Source: Candidatus Baltobacteraceae bacterium (GTDB taxonomy: Bacteria; Vulcanimicrobiota; Vulcanimicrobiia; Vulcanimicrobiales; Vulcanimicrobiaceae). Taken from it: a stretch of DNA of 64,000 nt. Positions 33,446-42,411 of the stretch are shown here, one piece after another. The stretch lies in NCBI GenBank assembly GCA_036489885.1, contig DASXEW010000003.1, positions 1,798,001 to 1,862,000 of the forward strand, in the 5' to 3' direction. The position numbers and the translations under genes are program-made. Position 1 is the stretch's first letter; each line of letters opens with the position of its first letter. A model generated the notes under the pieces. It was not told the origin of the DNA. It searched no databases and was given only the letters and a program-made list of their open reading frames with translations.

Positions 33446-34399
33446 TCATGGTTCGGATAGCGTCCGGACAAGGGTACTGTCGATGGGCAGGCGCGGATCG
33501 GTGTAAACTGTTGTTTGCTGCACGGATAAGGAATCGCTTGAAGTGTCCTTAAGGACGTGGCTCATTCCGGCGATCATAACGAGTCGCGCACGCGGTAACG
33601 CATCGCGCAGCGCTTTCCCGTTGTCGACGGAAACCTGAAGATCCGCGGTGCCTTGAATGATCGTCACGGGGCACGACAACTTCGCAATCTCGGTACGCGG
33701 GTCGTATCGGAACCACGAAATGAGATAGGGTTGAATCGAGGGACGATACAAAGCGAGAAGCTGAGACGGTACGTCAGGCGTGGTTTGGCCTGCCGACAGA
33801 GCTTTGAGAATTCGATCATTAGCAGCTTTAAGATCGGGATATGCCGAGAGTTGCTCGGCGAGCTGCGTGCGGAGAATCGCAGCCGCAGGAAACGCCGGAC
33901 CTTCTAAGCTCGCGTATCCATCGGCGCTTTCATTCCGCGCGGCGATCATCCCGATCAGCGAACCTTCACTATGCCCCGCGATCGTCACGTGTTTAAAGCG
34001 TCCGTCTGAACGGAGCCGTCTGACCCACGCTTGGGCATCGGAGATGTAGGTCTCGAAACGCAAGTCCGACTCGGAGCTGGCTGCAGCGGCGCTTGCGGCA
34101 ATGCCACGCTTATCAAATCTGACACTCGCGATACCGCGCTCCGCGAGCCCTTTGGCGAGAAGAAGATAGGCGTCCGTATGTATCCCCGCCGGCGAATTGC
34201 AATTCCGATCTGTAGGCCCGGAGCCGGCGATAATCAAGACGACCTTCTTCACCTCGGAAGGGGCCGGCATCGTGAGTGACCCGTAAATCGTGCCCGTCGG
34301 CGTTTGGAGATCGTAGTTTTCGTCGGTTGGCGCCGCCATGCAGACGCCAGACGGAATCAGCGAAACAATCGTGCCGCTAAGAAAAGCTGATCGCTTCAT
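33446..34399 (-). CDS. Secreted alpha/beta hydrolase
   Basis: 317 aa with a signal peptide (MKRSAFLSGTIVSLIPSGVCMA). Hydrolase features: IIAGSGPTDRNCNSPAGIHT (oxyanion-hole region), SVRFDKRGIA, nucleophile elbow IAGHSEGSLIG (Ser ~residue 148), IIQGTADLQV (Asp) and AGMSHVLKD (His). The triad is complete. The esterase substrate is unknown. A TACTGTCGACACTG site lies 65 bp upstream, identical to the one before the secreted paralogue operon at 5.4 kb. Confidence 0.85.
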   Translation of the reverse strand: MKRSAFLSGTIVSLIPSGVCMAAPTDENYDLQTPTGTIYGSLTMPAPSEVKKVVLIIAGSGPTDRNCNSPAGIHTDAYLLLAKGLAERGIASVRFDKRGIAASAAAASSESDLRFETYISDAQAWVRRLRSDGRFKHVTIAGHSEGSLIGMIAARNESADGYASLEGPAFPAAAILRTQLAEQLSAYPDLKAANDRILKALSAGQTTPDVPSQLLALYRPSIQPYLISWFRYDPRTEIAKLSCPVTIIQGTADLQVSVDNGKALRDALPRARLVMIAGMSHVLKDTSSDSLSVQQTTVYTDPRLPIDSTLVRTLSEP

Positions 34400-34463
34400 T
34401 CGAAAGCACCGAGATGCATATGGGAAAATTTAAGCCGTAGACCTCATTGCCCTTGGCAGTTTC

Positions 34464-34477
34464 TACTGTCGACACTG
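34464..34477. promoter_or_regulatory. TACTGTCGACACTG site upstream of the secreted hydrolase
   Basis: Exact 14-nt duplicate of 5396-5409, centred on TGTCGACA (34467-34474), 68 bp before the start codon. Confidence 0.5.
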
Positions 34478-34521
34478 TGCGCTGTCCTCAGGCTAATCGA
34501 TGGCAGCTTTGTGAATAGCCG

Positions 34522-35049
34522 TCAGGTCAATTCCTTCGATAAGATTATGTGGCGAAAGGATGTATCGGCGTATTGAAAGTGGTCCACCATCACGTAGCCT
34601 CGCTTCTGATAGAACGCGATGAGCTCATGTGCGGGCTCCGCAGTGTCAAGCGCTAGATGCAGTTTCCCCCAGCCTTTTGCTTGCCGTTCCAAAATCTCGA
34701 GTAGTTCTGATCCGATCCCGTGACGTTGCAGCCCGGGTGAGACGGCCAGCTGAGCAGCGACACCAACGTCCGCTCCCGAAAACCATGATGGCAGGTCGGG
34801 CCGCGCCTGGAGTTTCTCATAGATGATGCCCGTTGCGACGACCGCGTCTTCGCGAAAGCCGATTAGTGCGGTCGCGCTGGCGAGGCGTTTGTGCGTGGTT
34901 TCATCGTCCTGCGTCGCCGCGGAAAAGTGAAAGCCGTTTGCAAGATGCTGCGCATAAGCCTCATGCAACAGCGCCGTAGTCTTCTCAACCAAATCGGACG
35001 TGTACGTCGATCCGGGAGAGAAGGAGCGCCAATCAACTAACACAACCAC
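34522..35049 (-). CDS. GNAT N-acetyltransferase
   Basis: 175 aa. Acetyl-CoA site: LAVSPGLQRHGIGSELLEIL (the R..G.G loop) at ~residues 103-122, with LHLALDTAEPAHELIAFYQK and RGYVMVDHF completing the C-terminal motif. The substrate is unknown. GTG at 35049 leaves only 5 bp to the divergent peptidase start at 35055, so the real start may lie further in. Confidence 0.82.
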   Translation of the reverse strand: MVVLVDWRSFSPGSTYTSDLVEKTTALLHEAYAQHLANGFHFSAATQDDETTHKRLASATALIGFREDAVVATGIIYEKLQARPDLPSWFSGADVGVAAQLAVSPGLQRHGIGSELLEILERQAKGWGKLHLALDTAEPAHELIAFYQKRGYVMVDHFQYADTSFRHIILSKELT

Positions 35050-35054
35050 TGCTT

Positions 35055-37040
35055 ATGCGCAACACGAATCGAGCCTCTCTGCTTGCCGTCGCCCTCGCAC
35101 TTGGATTCGTTTTCGTGCCGAACGTCGGACAGAGTGCGCCGGCGCGGCCGGCGCTGCGTGATATTCTACGTGCTGGCGCTGCGGTGCATGACTTTGATGC
35201 AGTCGAACTTTCGCCGGACGGTCGCCGGGTCGCGTGGAGCGAGACGTTTCGTGACGGCGCGGATCCATTAACGTCGCCGCGTCAAACCGCCGTGTACGTT
35301 CGCGCGCTCGCGTCGGGAAGCGCTATTCGTATCAGTGCCGCTACGCAAGCGGGTGCGTATGACGAAGAAAACCCGGTTTGGTCGCCCGACGGAAAACAGA
35401 TTGCGTTTCTCTCCGACGCGCGCTCGCCGCACCAGACGCAGATCTTCGTAGCGAGCGCCGACGGATCGAACGTACGCCAGATCGGACAGCTCAACGGTGA
35501 GGCGCAGGGCCTCTCGTGGTCGCCCCGCGGCGACCGGCTTGGGCTTCTCTACATTTCGCACGCGACGCGAAAAGCGGGCGCGACAAATGCGGGCGCTCGC
35601 GAAGTCGGGGACATTGGTGCAAAGACCGACGAGCAGCGCCTTACGACGGTCGACGTCGTATCAGGTAGCGTCCGCGTGCTGACGCCGCCGAACGTGTATG
35701 TTTACGAATACGGATGGTCGCCGGATGGACGGCAATGCGTGGCGACATACGCGCTCGGTAACGGCGACGATAACTGGTGGATCGCCAAGTTATCGCGCAT
35801 CGATGCACGCACCGGCGCGATGCACCAGCTGCTGGCTCCCAATTATCAAATCGCCGATCCGCAGTGGTCGCCGGATGGGAAACACATTGCGTTCATCGGC
35901 GGGCTCATGAGCGACTTCACCATTACCGGCGGAGACGTGTATCTCGTCGACGCGGCAACCGGTGCGACCCGAAACGCGACGGCCGGGCAGCCGATTTCTT
36001 TTGAATCACTGCGCTGGACGGACGCCACGCATCTGGACGCGGTCGCCTATATACCCGGCGCAATGCATCTCGTTCGCTTGGAGACGTCAACGGGTTCGTT
36101 GCAGACATTGACCGCTCGTGCCGAGTCTGTGTGGAACTGGTCAAGCGCGCTGCATGGTGGCGTCGTCGCGCTAGTGCGCGAATCGTTCAGCGAACCGGCC
36201 GAGTTGTGGGCAGGTCCGCCATCGTCGCTTCGGCAGATCTCACACATCAATGCGCGCGCCCCGCGCTACGTCGGCAAAACCGTCTCGATTCGATGGAAGA
36301 GTGACAGTGCCGAAGCGCAAGGCTGGCTCATCTACCCGCGCGGCTACGATCCGCGTCGGCGCTATCCGATGGTGACGCTTATCCACGGTGGACCGGCGTG
36401 GGAGTGGGTGCCGCTTTTTAGCGGCACGACGATCAGCGCGCTCTCGTCGAGCGGATACGTCATCTTTCTTCCCAATCCGCGCGGCAGCTACGGCCAAGGT
36501 GAGGCCTTCACACGCGGCAACGTCAAAGATTTTGGTTACGGCGATTGGCGCGACGATCTTCGTGGAGTCGACGCGGCGATCAGAACGGCGTCGATCGATC
36601 CGCACCGCTTGGGGTTAACCGGATGGAGCTACGGCGGTTACATGGCGATGTGGGCGGAGACGCAGACGACGCGCTTCAAGGCGCTCGTCGCGGGCGCTGG
36701 GATCTTCAACTACCAGTCGTATTACGGCGAGAACCAAATCGACCGGTGGATGATTCCATTCTTCGGCTCGTCCGTCTATGAGGATCCGTCTATTTACGCG
36801 AAGAGCTCACCGATCACGTTCGTGCTGCATTCCAAGACGCCGATTCTCGTTTTGGCGGGGGAGCTCGACGAGGAAACTCCGGCGGCGCAAGCTCTCGAGT
36901 GCTGGCACGCGATGCGGACGCTCGGGGTGCCGGTGAAGCTCGTCGTTTACGCCGGCGAGGGTCATCATCCGAGGAAGGTCGCAAACCAGATCGATATCGT
37001 GCGACAAACGATCGCGTGGTTTGACCACTATCTTCGCTAG
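35055..37040 (+). CDS. S9 family prolyl oligopeptidase-type peptidase
   Basis: 661 aa with a signal peptide (ASLLAVALALGFVFVPNVGQSA). An N-terminal beta-propeller carries WD/TolB-like repeats (ENPVWSPDGKQIAFLSD, DPQWSPDGKHIAFIGG). The C-terminal alpha/beta hydrolase has nucleophile GWSYGGYMAMW (~residue 525), Asp in AGELDEETP and His in AGEGHHPRK. It would cleave oligopeptides in the periplasm or outside the cell. Confidence 0.92.
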   Translation: MRNTNRASLLAVALALGFVFVPNVGQSAPARPALRDILRAGAAVHDFDAVELSPDGRRVAWSETFRDGADPLTSPRQTAVYVRALASGSAIRISAATQAGAYDEENPVWSPDGKQIAFLSDARSPHQTQIFVASADGSNVRQIGQLNGEAQGLSWSPRGDRLGLLYISHATRKAGATNAGAREVGDIGAKTDEQRLTTVDVVSGSVRVLTPPNVYVYEYGWSPDGRQCVATYALGNGDDNWWIAKLSRIDARTGAMHQLLAPNYQIADPQWSPDGKHIAFIGGLMSDFTITGGDVYLVDAATGATRNATAGQPISFESLRWTDATHLDAVAYIPGAMHLVRLETSTGSLQTLTARAESVWNWSSALHGGVVALVRESFSEPAELWAGPPSSLRQISHINARAPRYVGKTVSIRWKSDSAEAQGWLIYPRGYDPRRRYPMVTLIHGGPAWEWVPLFSGTTISALSSSGYVIFLPNPRGSYGQGEAFTRGNVKDFGYGDWRDDLRGVDAAIRTASIDPHRLGLTGWSYGGYMAMWAETQTTRFKALVAGAGIFNYQSYYGENQIDRWMIPFFGSSVYEDPSIYAKSSPITFVLHSKTPILVLAGELDEETPAAQALECWHAMRTLGVPVKLVVYAGEGHHPRKVANQIDIVRQTIAWFDHYLR

Positions 37041-37091
37041 TGTGATTGCGCTTACCGAGGACGTTCTCCGGCGGATGAAGGAGAGAAGCCC

Positions 37092-37751
37092 ATGAAAAGG
37101 CTTCTGTTCGCGCTTATCCCTTTAATGGTAGCGACGTTTGGGGTATCGGCTGTATTGCCGGCTTCGGCGCAGACACAACAACAGCACGATTGGTGCTACG
37201 CCGATAGCGCGACCGACGCACAGACCATAGAAGGATGCACCGCTCTGATCAAGGCCGGCACTCTGACCGGGCCCGATCTGGCGATCGTCTACCGTGACCG
37301 CGGGCTCAGCTACTACCACATGCAGCAAAACGAGCTCGCGATGGCAGACTACTCACAGGCGATCGGACTCGACCCGAATTACGCCGAGGCGTACGACGAT
37401 CGCGGTATCATCTTCTCAAAACTTGGACAGACCGACCGGGCTCTCGAAGAGTACAACACCTCGATTCGCGTGAAACCGACATTCGCGTATGCATTTAACA
37501 ACCGCGGAAACTTATTCTTCAAACGTGGCGACCTGGCTGCGGCGTTAAGCGACACCAACCAAGCTATAACGCTCAACTCGAACGTCGGACTGTTCTATAC
37601 CAATCGCGCTCTGATTTATGTAAAACTGCGTCAGTGCCCGCAAGCGGCGCAAGACTTTGTAAGCGCCAAGCACCTCAATCGGGTTTTTACGCTAACGCCT
37701 GAGGTTCGCGCCGCGTGCGGACCGGTTATCGATGCGGCGCTAAGTCGCTAA
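37092..37751 (+). CDS. Secreted TPR protein
   Basis: 219 aa. AAGGAGAG precedes the ATG. A signal peptide (LLFALIPLMVATFGVSAVLPASA) leads to about four tetratricopeptide repeats (YYHMQQNELAMADYSQAIGL, AYDDRGIIFSKLGQTDRALE, AFNNRGNLFFKRGDLAAALS, FYTNRALIYVKLRQCPQAAQ). Likely a periplasmic scaffold; the partner is unknown. It follows the S9 peptidase by 51 bp. Confidence 0.85.
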   Translation: MKRLLFALIPLMVATFGVSAVLPASAQTQQQHDWCYADSATDAQTIEGCTALIKAGTLTGPDLAIVYRDRGLSYYHMQQNELAMADYSQAIGLDPNYAEAYDDRGIIFSKLGQTDRALEEYNTSIRVKPTFAYAFNNRGNLFFKRGDLAAALSDTNQAITLNSNVGLFYTNRALIYVKLRQCPQAAQDFVSAKHLNRVFTLTPEVRAACGPVIDAALSR

Positions 37752-37769
37752 AGGAGTGCGGTTCTAGAC

Positions 37770-38048
37770 ATGTGCCGAGCCATTAAAACGCTGCATAACT
37801 TTGCACCGCCTGCAACTGACGAAGAGATCCTCGCGTCGTCAGTGCAGTTTGTGCGAAAACTTAGCGGATTCACGCATCCATCGAAGGCGAATGAGGCCGC
37901 ATTTAGTCGCGCCGTGGAAGAAGTCAGTCATGCAGCTCATCATTTGCTCGCGTCGCTCGTGAGCAATGCGCCGCCGCGCAACCGGGGCGTTGAAGCGCAA
38001 AAAGCACGAGCCCGAGCCCAGAAGCGCTACGGTCGGGTGTCAGCCTGA
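37770..38048 (+). CDS. DUF2277 family protein
   Basis: 92 aa. MCRAIKTLHNFAPPATDEEI, then LASSVQFVRKLSGF, then PSKANEAAFSRAVEEVSHAA is the signature of DUF2277, small cytoplasmic proteins of unknown role found in actinobacteria and relatives. It has a basic tail (AQKARARAQKRYG). It lies 18 bp downstream of the TPR gene. Confidence 0.85.
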   Translation: MCRAIKTLHNFAPPATDEEILASSVQFVRKLSGFTHPSKANEAAFSRAVEEVSHAAHHLLASLVSNAPPRNRGVEAQKARARAQKRYGRVSA

Positions 38049-38081
38049 GTGCAACCATTGGGTCGTGTCCTGATGTCGTGA

Positions 38082-39377
38082 GTCCGGGTCGCTTACCTAG
38101 GCGCCCGCGACGCACTCCACGCCAGAAAAGATCTTTTCATACAGCCGAAACGTAATTCCGAGGAAATCCTCGCCCGGGTCGATCGCAACGCACAGCGCGT
38201 CGCCATCGCACATGAGCTGATCCGCCCAGACGAGCAATTCACCCTAACCGACGATCAAACGCGGGCAGTCGACACCATTATCCGCGGCCTCGAGAGCGGC
38301 GCCCACGAGCATCTGCTCCACGCTCCGACCGGCTCCGGCAAGACCGAAGTCCTCATGCGTGTCGCGCTGCGAGCGGTATTAGAGGGCGGCTACGTCGTCA
38401 TCATCGCGCCGACGCGCGATCTCGTCCGCCAACACGTCACCTATTTTCACGAACGCCTGGATAGCACCGGGTTGCACATCGCGGAAATTCACGGGGGCGT
38501 TTCGCCGGCAGAACGTCGCGCGGGCGAGGCGGCTGTGCGTGCCGGCAACGCGCAAATTGTCATCGGCAGCGCAATGCTGCTCTCGATCAAACATCTCTGG
38601 GATTTCGTCGATCACGCTGCGCTCACGATTATCGACGACGTGAATGCGTTCGACGAGCGCGAGCATCTGCGCTTGCTCGAGAATCTCGGCTGTCCGCTGG
38701 TCTTTGCATCTGCGACGCCCGACGAGCTAAGACCGTTCCTGACGCGCATCGGCGCAATGGCGAACGTCGCGCGCATGCGCGAGATGCCGTTCGACGTACG
38801 CCCGACAAAAGTGCATAAAATTGCGGGCGTCTGGGGCGAGCCGCCGGCCGAACAGCTGACGCGAGCCGAGTCGCATATTCGCGAGCATCTCACGCGCGGT
38901 TCACGCATCTTCGTGATCGGCCGTACACGCGGCGACGTCCCGCGAATCGCCGAGCGCCTTGCGGATACGTATGAGATTGACGTGCAGCAACTGCGCGGCG
39001 ACATGGCCGACACGGCTGAACATCGCAAGCGGCATCGTCGCAAAGGCGTCGAGGTCGACAAAACCTCGACCCGCGTCGAGATGATGCGACAATTTCGCGA
39101 CGGATCGCCCTCGATTCTCGCGGCAACGAACCTCGTCGGCAGCGGCCTTGACGTTCCGGCCGCCGACCTGATAGTAATCACCGATGCCGACGCGTTTGGA
39201 GAAGCCGAAGTCGAGCAGCTCATCGGTCGCGTCGGACGTCGTGATCTTCCTTCGGATGCCGTGATGGTAACCGGGACGACGCTCGAGCGGAACCCTTCGA
39301 AGAGTATGCCCACCGGTCGTGCCCGTACGTTCATGCCGCTCGGGATGCACAGCAAGAGCCTACGATTTAGGCGCTGA
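38082..39377 (+). CDS. DEAD-like superfamily 2 helicase without a visible start codon
   Basis: ATP-dependent nucleic-acid helicase. Motifs: TLTDDQTRAV, Walker A HAPTGSGKTEV (38322-38351), Ia APTRDLVRQ, motif II IIDDVNAFD (DDVN instead of DEAH), III SATP, the C-terminal lobe NLVGSGLDVPAADLIVITDA and VI EQLIGRVGRRD. The frame is open from the TGA at 38079-38081. The first ATG inside it (38355) comes after Walker A and cannot be the true start. An ATG two codons before that TGA (38073) is in frame, so a nonsense change at codon 3 or a rare start (CTG 38217) is possible. Confidence 0.7.
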   Translation, partial: VRVAYLGARDALHARKDLFIQPKRNSEEILARVDRNAQRVAIAHELIRPDEQFTLTDDQTRAVDTIIRGLESGAHEHLLHAPTGSGKTEVLMRVALRAVLEGGYVVIIAPTRDLVRQHVTYFHERLDSTGLHIAEIHGGVSPAERRAGEAAVRAGNAQIVIGSAMLLSIKHLWDFVDHAALTIIDDVNAFDEREHLRLLENLGCPLVFASATPDELRPFLTRIGAMANVARMREMPFDVRPTKVHKIAGVWGEPPAEQLTRAESHIREHLTRGSRIFVIGRTRGDVPRIAERLADTYEIDVQQLRGDMADTAEHRKRHRRKGVEVDKTSTRVEMMRQFRDGSPSILAATNLVGSGLDVPAADLIVITDADAFGEAEVEQLIGRVGRRDLPSDAVMVTGTTLERNPSKSMPTGRARTFMPLGMHSKSLRFRR

Positions 39378-39390
39378 CGCTAGGCGTCGT

Positions 39391-40035
39391 TCAACTTCTG
39401 GTTTCGAGTCGCCGGCCGGCTTGACCGATCGTATAGTTCACGACGAAGTACATTGCCGCGACCAGCGCAAACACCGGTAGCGGCTTGAACGGCGGCGCCG
39501 CGTACACGATTTGGCCTCGTCCAAGCAGCTCGGGAATCGTGATGATAGCGGTCAACGACGTATCCTTCAGTAACGAGACGAACTGCGCCACGAGTGCGGG
39601 CATCATGTTCCGCAGCGCAATCGGCAGGAGGATCACCCGCATGATCGTCGTTCCGCGCAGCCCCTGCGATTCTGCTGCTTCGACGATTCCGCGAGGCACG
39701 GCTAAAATGCCGGACCGGACGATTTCAGCCACGAGTGATGCAGTGAACAAGGCCATCGCTATCGCACCGGCCGTGAATGGCGCCAGCTTGATGCCGAGCG
39801 CGTGTGGAATCGCGAAATACGTATAGACGATAACGAGGAGCATCGGCAGCGCCCGCATTCCCTCAATGTAGATGGTCGCCGGCCAACGCAGCCAGGGATA
39901 TCTCGAGAGTCTTGCAAGCGCGAGCAGAATTCCGATTACGAGAGATCCGGCGATCGCGACGGCCGCAAGCTTGATGGTGACGCCGAGTCCGCCCAAGAGA
40001 AAAAGAATGGTCGGGACGTTGAATAGCCAGTCCAT
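39391..40035 (-). CDS. Polar amino-acid ABC transporter permease
   Basis: 214 aa, His/Glu/Gln/Arg/opine-type permease. Membrane segments: FLLGGLGVTIKLAAVAIAGS, LPMLLVIVYTYFAIP, AIAMALFTASLVAEIVRSGI. The coupling loop is EAAESQGLRGTTIMRVILLP (EAA motif). Its start overlaps the stop of the partner permease at 40035. It is the last gene of the operon ATPase - binding protein - permease - permease. Confidence 0.92.
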   Translation of the reverse strand: MDWLFNVPTILFLLGGLGVTIKLAAVAIAGSLVIGILLALARLSRYPWLRWPATIYIEGMRALPMLLVIVYTYFAIPHALGIKLAPFTAGAIAMALFTASLVAEIVRSGILAVPRGIVEAAESQGLRGTTIMRVILLPIALRNMMPALVAQFVSLLKDTSLTAIITIPELLGRGQIVYAAPPFKPLPVFALVAAMYFVVNYTIGQAGRRLETRS

Positions 40036-40694
40036 CAGACGCTTACCGCTGCCGTCTTGAAGCGGCGTTCCAGTTGGTTTACGACGTAGGCTGATGGAAG
40101 GGTCAAGCAGAGATAGAGAAGAGCCGCAGCCGTGTACACGGTCGAGTACGCAAAAGTTTGCGCACCGATCGAATCGGCCGTATGCAGGATGTCGTAGACG
40201 GCGATCGTGCTAACGAGCGCACTGTTCTTGATTAGGTTGAGTACTTGGTTCCCGAGCGGCGGAATCACGGCGCGAAATGCTTGCGGAAGAATGACAAGCC
40301 GCATTGCTTTCGCGTGGCTCATCCCCGAAGCCAGCGCCGCTTCCATCTGCCCGCGGTGCACGGAGAGAATTCCGCCGCGAATAGTTTCTGCGATGAATGC
40401 AGCGGTGTAGATGCCTAGGCCGAGAAAGCCGCATTCAAAAGCGCCGAACCGGATTCCGATCGACGGCAGTCCGAAGTAGAAGAAGAAGATTTGTACGAGC
40501 AAGGGGACGTTGCGCACGAACTCGACGTACGCGGTTCCGATCGTTCGTAACAACCGGTTCGGCGCAACACGTAACGTTGCGATAACGGTTCCGAGCACAA
40601 ACGCAAGCACCAGCGCGCACGCCGACACTTCGACCGTAATGCGAAGCCCCGAGAGGAGCAGTTGCCGGTTTTGGGCCAGGAGTTCCCAGTCCAT
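40035..40694 (-). CDS. Polar amino-acid ABC transporter permease
   Basis: 219 aa, same family as the gene at 39391. Membrane segments include GLRITVEVSACALVLAFVLG and FVRNVPLLVQIFFFYFGLPS. The EAA loop is MEAALASGMSHAKAMRLVIL. Together the two form the heterodimeric channel, as in GltJ/GltK. Confidence 0.92.
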   Translation of the reverse strand: MDWELLAQNRQLLLSGLRITVEVSACALVLAFVLGTVIATLRVAPNRLLRTIGTAYVEFVRNVPLLVQIFFFYFGLPSIGIRFGAFECGFLGLGIYTAAFIAETIRGGILSVHRGQMEAALASGMSHAKAMRLVILPQAFRAVIPPLGNQVLNLIKNSALVSTIAVYDILHTADSIGAQTFAYSTVYTAAALLYLCLTLPSAYVVNQLERRFKTAAVSV

Positions 40695-40728
40695 TACGTC
40701 GACGTGCTCTGCTCTCGGCTCGCCTTAC

Positions 40729-41601
40729 CTAGCCTTTTGTTTGATTGGCGAATTGTTGCGCAGCCTTCTCAGCCGGCATCGCGTACCACGTTTTCCAGTT
40801 TGCAGGCAGGGGTTCGTGCACCCACTTCTCATGGATCCTCGCAAATGTGCCGTCGTTACCGATCGACACGAGCGCGTCGTTTACAGCCTTAAGAAGCGTG
40901 TCGTTTCCTTTTGCTATCCCAATCCCATAGGGCTCGAACGTAAACAAACCGCCGACAAGTTTGACATCCTTTGGAGCTTGATTGTGGAAACCAACCAGAA
41001 TGGTGTTGTCCGTCGTGATCGCATCGGTTCGGCCATCGAGCAGGGCTTGATAGCACGGCGTGTATCCATCGAAGGTTTGCACGTTTGCCGTCGGCACGAG
41101 CTGATGGATCGTCTGCTCGGGCGTGGAGCCTTTTGCGGTGCAGACGTTCTTGCCCGCCAAGTCGTGATAGCTCTTGATCGGCGAGTCAGTTTTCACCAAC
41201 AGGGACTGTCCTGCCGAGTAGTAGACGTTCGAGAACGCGATTTGCTGCATTCGTGGCGCGGTGATCGTCGCCGTCGCGATGAACATGTCGATATCGCCGT
41301 TTTGCACCATCGGGATGCGATTTGAGGTGATGACTTGCGCAAATTGTACTTTGCTGGGGTCGCCGAGGATGCGTTTGGTGATCTCGTGCGCGAGGTCGAT
41401 CTCGAAACCGGTTGGTTCGCTCTGACCGGGCGTGAGGTAACCGAAACTCGGATTATCATACTTCACGCCAATCTTAAGGACTCCGCGCTTCTTGATTGCA
41501 TCGAGCGTGCTGTCCGCAGATGCGGCAACTGGGAGCAGAGATGCAGCGAGAGTTCCTCCCGCAAGCGTAATAATTGAACGACGAGTGATGCCGTGGGTCA
41601 T
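40729..41601 (-). CDS. Amino-acid ABC transporter substrate-binding protein
   Basis: 290 aa. A twin-arginine-like, mostly Sec-type signal (RRSIITLAGGTLAASLLPVAASA) precedes the SBP_bac_3 fold: GVLKIGVKYDNPSFGYLTPG, TGFEIDLAHEITKRILG, KNVCTAKGSTPEQT, YGIGIAKGNDTLLKAVNDAL. Relatives bind glutamate/aspartate or glutamine. It lies between the ATPase (9 bp) and the permeases, in the usual order. Confidence 0.92.
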   Translation of the reverse strand: MTHGITRRSIITLAGGTLAASLLPVAASADSTLDAIKKRGVLKIGVKYDNPSFGYLTPGQSEPTGFEIDLAHEITKRILGDPSKVQFAQVITSNRIPMVQNGDIDMFIATATITAPRMQQIAFSNVYYSAGQSLLVKTDSPIKSYHDLAGKNVCTAKGSTPEQTIHQLVPTANVQTFDGYTPCYQALLDGRTDAITTDNTILVGFHNQAPKDVKLVGGLFTFEPYGIGIAKGNDTLLKAVNDALVSIGNDGTFARIHEKWVHEPLPANWKTWYAMPAEKAAQQFANQTKG

Positions 41602-41610
41602 GTATTCTCC

Positions 41611-42351
41611 TTATACGTGGTGCGCCAGGATTTTGGAGAGGAACGTTTTGGTTCGCTCGTTCTCCGGGTTTTTGAAGAAATGTTCGGGCGTTCCGGTTTC
41701 GACGATGCGCCCGCTATCCATAAAGATGACGCGATGGCCGACGCTTCGTGCGAAGCCCATTTCGTGCGTGACGACGAGCATCGTAATTCCCGTCGTCGCA
41801 AGTGCGGCCATGACGTCAAGGACTTCCTTGATCATCTCAGGGTCGAGCGCACTTGTGGGCTCGTCGAAAAGGAGAATCTTCGGCTGCATCGCGAGAGCCC
41901 TCGCAATTGCGACGCGCTGCTGTTGGCCTCCCGAAAGCTGAGCCGGATACGATCCCTCTTTATCAGCGAGACCCACGCGGGTGAGGATCTCACGCGCCAA
42001 GCGCTCGGCCTCCGTTTTCGAAAGGCGTTTTACGTTGATTGGAGCGAGCGAGACGTTCTGCAGCGCCGTCATATGAGGATAGAGGTGAAACCCTTGAAAC
42101 ACCATTCCTACCTCAGCACGAACGGCGCCGATGTCAGTCGTTTTGGCGCTCACCTCTTTGCCGTCGACGGTGAGCCGGCCGGTCTGAATAGTCTCTAGGC
42201 GATTGATGCACCGTATCAGGGTGCTCTTGCCGGACCCCGATGGGCCAATCACGCAAACGACTTCGCCTTTTTCGACAGCGAGGTCGATGTCAATGAGGAC
42301 ATGCTGCTGCCCAAACCATTTGTTAACGGCAGCAAATTCGATGATCGGCAC
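41611..42351 (-). CDS. Polar amino-acid ABC transporter ATPase (GlnQ type)
   Basis: 246 aa. Walker [19 protein letters not shown] (residues ~35-52), Q-loop [17 protein letters not shown], signature [16 protein letters not shown], Walker [15 protein letters not shown] and H-loop VVTHEMGFA. All sites are intact. It is the first gene of the transporter operon on the minus strand. Confidence 0.95.
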   Translation of the reverse strand: MPIIEFAAVNKWFGQQHVLIDIDLAVEKGEVVCVIGPSGSGKSTLIRCINRLETIQTGRLTVDGKEVSAKTTDIGAVRAEVGMVFQGFHLYPHMTALQNVSLAPINVKRLSKTEAERLAREILTRVGLADKEGSYPAQLSGGQQQRVAIARALAMQPKILLFDEPTSALDPEMIKEVLDVMAALATTGITMLVVTHEMGFARSVGHRVIFMDSGRIVETGTPEHFFKNPENERTKTFLSKILAHHV

Positions 42352-42411
42352 GCAGTCGCACCGTACTCGTTATAGCAGTATTTTGCCTGCCGTCGCCGCG
42401 AGAGCCGGGCT

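Noticed and set aside
40510-41325. Plus-strand frame of 271 codons
   Set aside because: Antisense to the amino-acid transporter permease and binding protein; no family features.
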